9,978 bases of DNA from NCBI GenBank assembly GCA_020853255.1, contig JADYZI010000252.1:1-9978 (forward strand), read 5' to 3'. The notes under the pieces were generated by a model, which was given only the letters and a program-made list of their open reading frames with translations, had not been told where the DNA came from and did no database searches. Positions 5,758-9,978 of this stretch are shown one piece after another; position 1 is the first letter of the stretch; each line of letters starts with the position of its first letter. This stretch comes from Acidobacteriota bacterium (GTDB lineage Bacteria; Acidobacteriota; Blastocatellia; Pyrinomonadales; Pyrinomonadaceae). The position numbers and the translations under genes are program-made.

Positions 5758-6297
5758 ATGGCAAGACTTAGAGAAAAGTATAAGAACGAGATCGCACCGG
5801 CATTGGCCAAAGAGTTCGACATTAAGAACCCGATGGCCATCCCGAAGATCGAGAAGATCGTAGTCAATATGGGACTTGGCGAGGCAAGTGCCAACGCCAA
5901 GATACTCGATGTGGCTTCGGACGAGCTCAAAGTGGTCACGGGACAGAAACCGGTCATCACTAAGGCCAAGAAATCGATCGCGGCATTCAAGCTGCGGCAG
6001 GGAATGAGTATCGGTACGATGGTCACGCTTCGCGGCGACAGGATGTACGAATTTCTCGACCGGCTGATCTCGATCGCTCTGCCGCGTGTTCGCGATTTTC
6101 GCGGTATTTCGCGGAAGGCGTTTGACGGCCGCGGAAATTATACGCTCGGCGTTCGCGAGCAGCTCATTTTTCCCGAGATCGATTTTAACAAGGTCGATAA
6201 GACGCGCGGAATGAATATCTCGATCGTAACGACAGCAAAAACGGATGAGCAGGCACGCTCACTGTTGAAATCGATGGGAATGCCTTTTAGGCAGTAG
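5758..6297 (+). CDS. rplE: 50S ribosomal protein L5
   Basis: L5 binds 5S rRNA together with L18 and anchors it to the central protuberance of the 50S subunit; it also contacts P-site tRNA and bridges to S13. With the start at ATG 5758 the product has 179 residues, exactly the usual bacterial length, and begins [20 protein letters not shown] as in the family. Hallmarks are [20 protein letters not shown] (24-43), [20 protein letters not shown] (61-80), and the C-terminal [20 protein letters not shown] (131-150) followed by [20 protein letters not shown]. The longer frame from 5722 would add 12 residues (beginning [12 protein letters not shown]) not expected in L5 and would overlap the SD of 5758. 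In E. coli this mRNA region is where S8 represses the spc operon; I cannot show an equivalent site here. Confidence 0.97.
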   Translation: MARLREKYKNEIAPALAKEFDIKNPMAIPKIEKIVVNMGLGEASANAKILDVASDELKVVTGQKPVITKAKKSIAAFKLRQGMSIGTMVTLRGDRMYEFLDRLISIALPRVRDFRGISRKAFDGRGNYTLGVREQLIFPEIDFNKVDKTRGMNISIVTTAKTDEQARSLLKSMGMPFRQ

Positions 6298-6398
6298 GGT
6301 TTATAACGCAGGGACGCAGAGTGTTTGAGAGTTTTCTCGCTGCCGACCAGTTCTAAACGAAACGAGCGTCTCAGTATCTTCGTGTTGAAGAAAAAGAT
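6298..6398 (+). other. Spacer rplE-rpsN with ACGCAG repeat remnant
   Basis: This 101-nt spacer lacks the heptamer arrays. It starts with two ACGCAG copies 8 nt apart (6306-6311 and 6314-6319). The stretch TAACGCAGGGACGC (6304-6317) closely resembles bases 9153-9167 before rplO, suggesting a shared dispersed element. No promoter, gene or stable long hairpin is evident. rpsN is preceded by a purine tract (GAAGAAAAAGAT) without a clear SD sequence. Confidence 0.45.
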
Positions 6399-6704
6399 AT
6401 GGCAAAGATCAGTAAGGTAGTAAAGAACAACGATCGGAAGCGGAAAGTGGAACTTTGGCGCGAGCGTCGATCTACGGCGAAAGCGATCATCAACAATCCG
6501 CGATCGACCCCGGAAGAGGTCGATGCGGCGGTGATAAAGCTTCAGAAGATGCCGCGAGATGGAAGCCCGATCCGGGTACGCAACCGCTGTTCGCAGTCGG
6601 GCCGTTCACGCGGATTTTTGAGGAAGTTCGGTATTTCCAGGATCGCCCTGCGTGAATTGTCGCTTGAGGGACAGATCCCGGGCGTTGTGAAATCGAGCTG
6701 GTGA
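6399..6704 (+). CDS. rpsN: 30S ribosomal protein S14, zinc-free long form
   Basis: S14 lies in the 30S head near the A-site and contacts S3, S10 and S19. The 101-residue product matches the long form found in E. coli (101). It has the N-terminal helix region with KRKVELWRERR (14-24), the linker NNPRSTPEEVDAAVIKLQKM, and the C-terminal core RVRNRCSQSGRSRGFLRKFG (59-78), followed by ISRIALRELSLEGQIPGVVKSSW. Only one cysteine (Cys64) remains, and the paired CxxC motifs of the short zinc-binding form are absent, so this is the C-minus type that does not depend on zinc. Its position between rplE and rpsH is canonical. The ATG at 6399 gives the expected MAKISKV start despite a weak ribosome binding site. 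Confidence 0.97.
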   Translation: MAKISKVVKNNDRKRKVELWRERRSTAKAIINNPRSTPEEVDAAVIKLQKMPRDGSPIRVRNRCSQSGRSRGFLRKFGISRIALRELSLEGQIPGVVKSSW

Positions 6705-6862
6705 GCCGATTTGGGATTTGAGATTGCTGGTCTTGGATTTTGAATCTGTAACACGCAGTCGTTGTAAGAGTTTGAAAATGCGGAACGGGAGTGGATGCAT
6801 CATTCGAGAATGCTAGATCCCCGAATCCACGATCCGCGATCAATTGACGGAGTTTAAGTAGA
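6705..6862 (+). repeat. Long spacer rpsN-rpsH with heptamer units and a branched hairpin
   Basis: This is the longest gap in the window (158 nt). It begins with in-register units GATTTGG (6708), GATTTGA, GATTGCT, GGTCTTG, GATTTTG (to 6742). The right part has ATCCCCG (6817), AATCCAC, GATCCGC, GATCAAT (to 6844). An imperfect structure pairs GCGGA (6780-6784) with TCCGC (6833-6837) and GTGGAT (6791-6796) with ATCCAC (6825-6830), enclosing a small CATT/AATG stem-loop (6801-6804 with 6809-6812). GGAG at 6849-6852 is the SD sequence of rpsH. I see no gene or supported promoter in it. Confidence 0.6.
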
Positions 6863-7255
6863 ATGACAGATCCAATAGCCGACATGCTAACGCGGATACG
6901 CAACGCGATCGCTGCAAATCACCCGCGGGTGGATATTCCTGGTTCGAAGCTGAAGGTAGAGGTTGCCCGCATCCTGAAGGAAGAGGGCTACATCAATAAC
7001 TACTCGACCAAGGGCGAAGGGCCGAAGTATGTGATCCGCGTTTTCCTTCGATATGATTCGCGCGGTACATCATCGATCACGCATCTTGCACGCGTTTCGC
7101 GTCCAGGCCGCCGCGTTTACGTCGGTGCCGGCGAGATCCCAAGGGTGCTGGGCGGGTACGGTGTTAATATCATCTCGACCTCGCGCGGCCTGATGAGCGG
7201 TAAGCGGGCCAAGGCCGAAAATGTCGGCGGCGAGATATTAGCGCAGGTCTATTAG
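6863..7255 (+). CDS. rpsH: 30S ribosomal protein S8
   Basis: S8 binds helix 21 of 16S rRNA and is central to 30S assembly; in E. coli it also represses the spc operon. The 130-residue product has the usual length. It starts MTDPIADMLTRIRNA, continues with the PRVDIPGSKLKVEVARILKE region (21-40) and EGYI, and ends with the signature GYGVNIISTSRGLMSGKRA (98-116) followed by AKAENVGGEILAQVY; the conserved STS motif that contacts RNA is at 105-107. The ATG at 6863 has GGAG 10 nt upstream. It is preceded by the longest spacer of the window and followed by a highly regular heptamer array. Whether S8 regulates this operon cannot be seen here. Confidence 0.98.
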   Translation: MTDPIADMLTRIRNAIAANHPRVDIPGSKLKVEVARILKEEGYINNYSTKGEGPKYVIRVFLRYDSRGTSSITHLARVSRPGRRVYVGAGEIPRVLGGYGVNIISTSRGLMSGKRAKAENVGGEILAQVY

Positions 7256-7347
7256 GTTGATTTTGGATTTTAGATTTTGGATTTTAGATTGCCTGGCGGC
7301 ATAAGTGAATCCAAAAGCGGCAATCCAAAATCCAAAATCGGAAAGTT
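7256..7347. repeat. Inverted heptamer array between rpsH and rplF
   Basis: This is the most regular array: twelve seven-base units in one register from 7259 to 7342. They are GATTTTG, GATTTTA, GATTTTG, GATTTTA, GATTGCC, TGGCGGC, ATAAGTG, AATCCAA, AAGCGGC, AATCCAA, AATCCAA, AATCGGA. The left arm (7273-7293) is complementary to the right arm (7319-7339) at 20 of 21 positions, with a 25-nt loop. It starts 4 nt after the rpsH stop and ends 5 nt before the rplF ATG. The only SD-like bases are GGAAAG (7340-7345), a weak match. Confidence 0.88.
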
Positions 7348-7908
7348 ATGTCACGAGTAGGAAAAAAACCGATCACGATTCCCGCCGGGGTAAGCGTTAA
7401 CATCAGCGATTCGCTGCTTGAGGTCAAAGGCCCGAAGGGCACCTTGAGTACTCCGGTCCCGGGCGGCGTCAAATTCAAGCAGGAAGACGGAACGTTGGTT
7501 GCTGAGCGGGCAAATGACGAACTGGCGGCGTTTCACGGCTTGGCCCGTGCATTGGCAAACAATGCGGTTGTTGGTGTTACGGAAGGCTTTAAGATCGAGC
7601 TTGATCTCGTTGGCGTAGGCTATAAGGCCGACGTTCAGGGCAAGAAGATCGTATTCGCTCTTGGGTATTCTCACCCGATCGAGTACCCGCTTCCTGACGG
7701 AATTGAAGCAAAGGCCGAACGCGTCGGAGCAAAAACGTCAATTTCGCAGTATCAATTGACGATAACGCTGTCCGGCATCGACAAACAGAAACTCGGCCAG
7801 GTGGCGGCGGAATTGAACCGCCTGCGTAAACCCGACGCATATAAAGGCAAGGGTGTCCGCTACGCGGCCAAGCAGTATAAACTAAAGCCGGGCAAGACGG
7901 GCAAGTAA
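7348..7908 (+). CDS. rplF: 50S ribosomal protein L6
   Basis: L6 lies at the base of the L7/L12 stalk beside the sarcin-ricin loop, where elongation factors bind. The 186-residue product (E. coli 177) begins [17 protein letters not shown] as in the family. It has two similar halves: the first with [11 protein letters not shown] (24-34), the second with the [20 protein letters not shown] region (76-95) and [15 protein letters not shown] (105-119). The C-terminal signature [12 protein letters not shown] (161-172) is complete, followed by a basic tail. The ATG at 7348 gives the canonical N terminus although its upstream sequence comes from the heptamer array and offers only a weak SD match. It is followed by another repeat spacer before rplR. 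Confidence 0.98.
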   Translation: MSRVGKKPITIPAGVSVNISDSLLEVKGPKGTLSTPVPGGVKFKQEDGTLVAERANDELAAFHGLARALANNAVVGVTEGFKIELDLVGVGYKADVQGKKIVFALGYSHPIEYPLPDGIEAKAERVGAKTSISQYQLTITLSGIDKQKLGQVAAELNRLRKPDAYKGKGVRYAAKQYKLKPGKTGK

Positions 7909-7983
7909 GCAGATTCTGGATCTTAGATTTTGGATTTTAGATTTCAAATCCAAGATCGGTGATCCTAAATCCGAAATTGAGAT
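7909..7983. repeat. Inverted heptamer array between rplF and rplR
   Basis: Ten units in register run from 7912 to 7981: GATTCTG, GATCTTA, GATTTTG, GATTTTA, GATTTCA, AATCCAA, GATCGGT, GATCCTA, AATCCGA, AATTGAG. Bases 7926-7937 pair with 7946-7957 as a 12-bp stem (one G-U pair) over an 8-nt loop, the most compact hairpin of the series. The array starts 4 nt after the rplF stop and ends 2 nt before the rplR ATG, which has no convincing SD sequence. Confidence 0.87.
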
Positions 7984-8385
7984 ATGGCACAGAAAAGTAG
8001 AGCAGATATTCGACGCGGCGTACATAGTCGCATCCGCAAGAAAGTTCGCGGTACGGCGGAACGGCCGAGGTTGGCGGTGTTTCGCAGCCTGAACCACATC
8101 TACGCGCAGGTTATTGATGACATTACGGGCAAGACGCTCGCGACCGCTTCGACCGCCGAAAAGGCATTTTCGGGAACCGGAGGCAATATTGCCGCGGCGG
8201 AGAATATCGGCAAGGCGATTGCCGAGCGTGCTCTTGCTGCTGGTGTGTCGAATGTCGTGTTTGACCGTGGAGGCTATGTATATCACGGGCGCGTCAAGGC
8301 GTTGCTCGACGCGACGCGTGAGGCCGGACTGAACAAGAACGAGGCGGCCGCGGACAAGCCAACAAAGGAAGAGGGCAATGAATAA
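7984..8385 (+). CDS. rplR: 50S ribosomal protein L18
   Basis: L18 binds 5S rRNA with L5 and brings it into the central protuberance. The 133-residue product has the N-terminal basic region ([14 protein letters not shown]), the core [20 protein letters not shown] (28-47), and the C-terminal signature [20 protein letters not shown] (91-110) followed by TREAGL. Typical L18 ends close to this point; here about 16 further residues, rich in Lys, Glu, Ala and Asn ([17 protein letters not shown]), follow. Those extra codons contain AAGGAA (8365-8370), the SD sequence for rpsE, and the final 8 nt (ATGAATAA) overlap the rpsE start, suggesting coupling of the two genes. The ATG at 7984 follows directly on a heptamer array, with only a weak ribosome binding site. 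Confidence 0.97.
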   Translation: MAQKSRADIRRGVHSRIRKKVRGTAERPRLAVFRSLNHIYAQVIDDITGKTLATASTAEKAFSGTGGNIAAAENIGKAIAERALAAGVSNVVFDRGGYVYHGRVKALLDATREAGLNKNEAAADKPTKEEGNE

Positions 8386-8881
8386 ACAGAGAATTTCTCC
8401 GAACGGCCTTTTGTTAAAGGACCAACTGATCTCGATCAACCGCGTCACGAAGGTCGTGAAGGGCGGCAAGAATATGTCGTTCGCGGCATTGGTCGTCGTT
8501 GGCGACGAAGCGGGACATGTTGGTTTTGGGACCGGAAAGGCAAAGGAAGTGCCGAACGCGATCAAGAAAGCTGTCGAGGCTGCAAAGAACAGTCTGATCC
8601 GCGTACCGCTCATCAACGGAACGCTTCCGCACGAACTGATCGGCGAATATGGGGCCGGTCGTGTGCTTCTCAAGCCCGCGGAAGAAGGTACGGGCGTTAT
8701 CGCCGGTGGCGCCGTTCGCTTGGTGTTGCAAAGCCTGGGGGTACACAACGTCCGCACGAAGATACTTGGTTCGAGCAACAACCATAACGTTGTGCGTGCT
8801 ACCTTCAATGGCTTGATGCGAATGAAGGACCCGATCGAAGTAGCAAGGCTTCGCGGTAAGCAGATTGAGGAATTGGTGTAG
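8378..8881 (+). CDS. rpsE: 30S ribosomal protein S5
   Basis: S5 sits on the back of the 30S subunit near the mRNA entry channel and influences decoding accuracy; substitutions in its loop 2 cause spectinomycin resistance in other bacteria. The 167-residue product equals E. coli in length. It shows [20 protein letters not shown] (15-34), the double-stranded-RNA-binding-like N-terminal domain with [20 protein letters not shown] (42-61), then [20 protein letters not shown] (81-100) and [12 protein letters not shown] (103-114), and the C-terminal [17 protein letters not shown]. The spectinomycin-linked loop (VTKVVKGGK, about 23-31) looks normal. The ATG at 8378 overlaps the end of rplR and has AAGGAA 7 nt upstream. 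Confidence 0.98.
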   Translation: MNKQRISPNGLLLKDQLISINRVTKVVKGGKNMSFAALVVVGDEAGHVGFGTGKAKEVPNAIKKAVEAAKNSLIRVPLINGTLPHELIGEYGAGRVLLKPAEEGTGVIAGGAVRLVLQSLGVHNVRTKILGSSNNHNVVRATFNGLMRMKDPIEVARLRGKQIEELV

Positions 8882-8886
8882 GCGGA

Positions 8887-9147
8887 ATGGCTGGCAACTC
8901 GCCGGCGAAATCAGGCCGCGGAAATGGCGGCGTTCCAAAGATCATGGCTAAGAACACAGAAAAATCGACCGGCGGGACGATCAATATCCAGTATTACCGG
9001 AGCTCGATCGGTTATTCACAGAAGCAAAAGGACATTGTCCGCAACCTCGGGATAACGAAGCTGAACCAGGTTGTCACGCGTCCGGATTCGGCCGCGACAC
9101 GCGGTATTGTCGCAAAGATCCCGCATTTGCTGAGGATCGTTGAGTAG
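8887..9147 (+). CDS. rpmD: 50S ribosomal protein L30
   Basis: L30 is a small 50S protein that binds 23S rRNA near helix 38. The family domain is residues 31-86: [20 protein letters not shown], then [20 protein letters not shown] and [15 protein letters not shown], with the conserved GL/ITKLNQ-V-R-D pattern. From ATG 8887 the product has 86 residues, against about 60 in most bacteria. An in-frame ATG at 8944 ([11 protein letters not shown]) would give 67. I prefer 8887 because it lies 5 nt after the rpsE stop and the intervening codons look like coding sequence rather than spacer repeat. Neither start has a good SD sequence (GAGG at 8867-8870 is 16 nt away), so the start is uncertain. L30 is missing from many lineages, including Cyanobacteria, and its presence helps narrow the host. 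Confidence 0.9.
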   Translation: MAGNSPAKSGRGNGGVPKIMAKNTEKSTGGTINIQYYRSSIGYSQKQKDIVRNLGITKLNQVVTRPDSAATRGIVAKIPHLLRIVE

Positions 9148-9197
9148 GATTTTAACGCCGGGACTGCGTTAAAGATCTTATCGAAAGAGGAAATACG
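9148..9197 (+). other. Hairpin spacer between rpmD and rplO
   Basis: TTTAACGC (9151-9158) and GCGTTAAA (9166-9173) form a perfect 8-bp stem over a 7-nt loop. With one bulged G (9174), three more pairs (GAT 9148-9150 with ATC 9175-9177) extend it to 11. No T-run follows, so it is not a typical terminator. GAGG at 9187-9190, 7 nt before the rplO ATG, is a good SD sequence and stays outside the hairpin. The hairpin sequence resembles bases 6304-6317. Confidence 0.65.
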
Positions 9198-9662
9198 ATG
9201 GCATTAGGACTTAATAACATAAAACCCGCACCCGGATCGACGCATAAGAAAAAGCGCGTGGGCCGCGGGCCCGGTTCGGGGCTCGGAAAAACCGCGGGCC
9301 GCGGGCACAAGGGGCAGAAATCGCGTTCCGGTTACAGCAGCCGGCCCGGATTTGAAGGTGGTCAGATGCCCCTGCAGCGGCGGTTGCCAAAGCGCGGGTT
9401 CACGAATATTTTCAAGAAGCAGTGGATAGAGATCAGCCTGGCCAAGATCGAAGCAAGTTTTAATGCAGGTGACGAGGTCACGCCTGAGGTTCTGCATCAA
9501 CGCGGCCTGATCAAAAAGGCAAAGCATGACCTTGTCATCCTTGGTAATGGAGATGTCTCAAAAGGGTTGAAGATCTCAGCCCATCGGTTTACCAAAACTG
9601 CCAAGGACAAGATCGAACGAGCCGGCGGTTCCGCCACACTGATCTCTAAAGCTGCGGTTTAG
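9198..9662 (+). CDS. rplO: 50S ribosomal protein L15
   Basis: L15 is a late-assembly 50S protein whose long glycine/basic N-terminal extension threads into 23S rRNA. The 154-residue product (E. coli 144) has that region intact: [20 protein letters not shown] (6-25), then [20 protein letters not shown] (26-45) and [20 protein letters not shown] (49-68). The globular part follows, with [20 protein letters not shown] (94-113), [19 protein letters not shown] and a C-terminal [13 protein letters not shown] motif (139-151). The ATG at 9198 is well supported by AAAGAGG 7 nt upstream. It is followed after 51 nt by secY, the canonical spc order. Identification is secure. Confidence 0.98.
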   Translation: MALGLNNIKPAPGSTHKKKRVGRGPGSGLGKTAGRGHKGQKSRSGYSSRPGFEGGQMPLQRRLPKRGFTNIFKKQWIEISLAKIEASFNAGDEVTPEVLHQRGLIKKAKHDLVILGNGDVSKGLKISAHRFTKTAKDKIERAGGSATLISKAAV

Positions 9663-9713
9663 TTTTGGGTAGCAGCCTCAACAGGCAGGACCTACTCGAG
9701 ACACAGGATTTTT
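9663..9713 (+). other. Spacer rplO-secY with small nested stem-loop
   Basis: GCCT (9675-9678) and AGGC (9683-9686) flank a CAAC tetraloop, and GTAG (9669-9672) with CTAC (9692-9695) can pair outside it. The structure is weak. AGGA at 9705-9708, 5 nt before ATG 9714, is a modest SD sequence for secY. No promoter is evident. Confidence 0.4.
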
Positions 9714-9978
9714 ATGGAGCAGTTTCTAAACGCCGTCCAGAACATGTTCAAGATCCCGGAGCTCCGGAAGCGTATTCTATTTACGCTCGGGCTTCTGGCT
9801 GTATACCGTTTGGGCGCACATATTGCAGCGCCGGGCATTGATAAGGTCCGACTGGAAGCGGTTTGGCAGGACGTGGCCGGTACGCTCCTTGGCGTGCTCG
9901 ATCTGTTTTCGGGCGGGAACTTCAGGACCATTTCTGTATTTGCCTTAGGTGTGACGCCATACATTACGGCGTCGATCA
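9714..9978 (+). CDS. secY: Protein translocase subunit SecY, N-terminal part (3' partial)
   Basis: SecY is the inner-membrane channel of the SecYEG translocon, which exports proteins post-translationally with SecA and inserts membrane proteins co-translationally with SRP. The 88 visible residues begin [20 protein letters not shown], the usual cytoplasmic N terminus, followed by the first membrane segment (about 21-40, [20 protein letters not shown]). The first periplasmic region contains the plug-domain motif [20 protein letters not shown] (62-81) and then PYITASI, which leads into membrane segment 2; the family pattern is FDLFSGG followed by SIFALGIMPYISASI. The gene is cut by the window end, so the ten-segment channel cannot be confirmed. 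As last visible gene of the spc operon, it ties channel production to ribosome production. Confidence 0.96.
   Translation, partial: MEQFLNAVQNMFKIPELRKRILFTLGLLAVYRLGAHIAAPGIDKVRLEAVWQDVAGTLLGVLDLFSGGNFRTISVFALGVTPYITASI

Noticed and set aside
545..7983. Heptamer arrays as a CRISPR array
   Set aside because: The units are seven bases long and tandem, with no spacers of constant length, no conserved 25-40 nt repeat and no cas genes.
7882..8808. Long open frame on the minus strand (308 codons) across rplR and rpsE
   Set aside because: It lies antisense to two well-identified ribosomal genes, and part of it is translated heptamer repeat (runs such as [11 protein letters not shown]). No family resemblance and no ribosome binding site.
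9148..9177. Hairpin after rpmD as an intrinsic terminator
   Set aside because: The stem is good, but no T-run follows, and the cotranscribed rplO starts 20 nt later with its own SD sequence.

Overview
This window is a bacterial ribosomal-protein cluster that joins the S10 and spc operons. All genes are on the + strand in the canonical order: rplD (3' end only), rplW, rplB, rpsS, rplV, rpsC, rplP, rpmC, rpsQ, then rplN, rplX, rplE, rpsN, rpsH, rplF, rplR, rpsE, rpmD, rplO and the 5' end of secY. The products build both ribosomal subunits, and SecY is the channel that receives nascent membrane and secreted proteins. I see no gene on the minus strand, no RNA gene, no insertion sequence and no convincing promoter or intrinsic terminator inside the window, so it most likely lies within one long transcript.

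Organism: a Gram-negative-type bacterium of medium-to-high GC content. S14 is the long zinc-free form. L30 is present, which argues against Cyanobacteria. Spacers of 50-158 nt made of seven-base repeats, together with Ala/Lys/Glu-rich tails on ribosomal proteins, suggest an environmental lineage such as Acidobacteriota (Blastocatellia-like). That placement is a tentative inference, not a demonstrated result.

Layout: 1-213 is the charged tail of L4, overlapping rplW by 8 nt. Bases 206-4669 hold the rest of the S10 operon, and 4750-9662 the spc operon. secY starts at 9714 and runs off the window. Tight junctions (rplD/rplW and rplR/rpsE overlaps, rplP/rpmC 3 nt apart) use ordinary Shine-Dalgarno (SD) sites. 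The other junctions are unusually long for this cluster.

The main unexpected feature is in those long spacers. At least eight are built from degenerate seven-base units kept in one register from just after the stop codon to just before the next start codon. Usually a left half (TTTGCGA-like or GATTTTR-like) is followed by a right half that is its reverse complement, so the RNA can fold into long hairpins. Unit sequence differs between spacers while the plan is kept. Several genes that follow (rplB, rpsS, rplV, rpsC, rplF, rplR) have no clear SD sequence, because the repeat occupies that position. A second oddity is low-complexity extensions on L4 (C-terminal), L22 (about 103 residues, C-terminal) and S17 (about 85 residues, N-terminal, including a predicted Ala/Val amphipathic helix).
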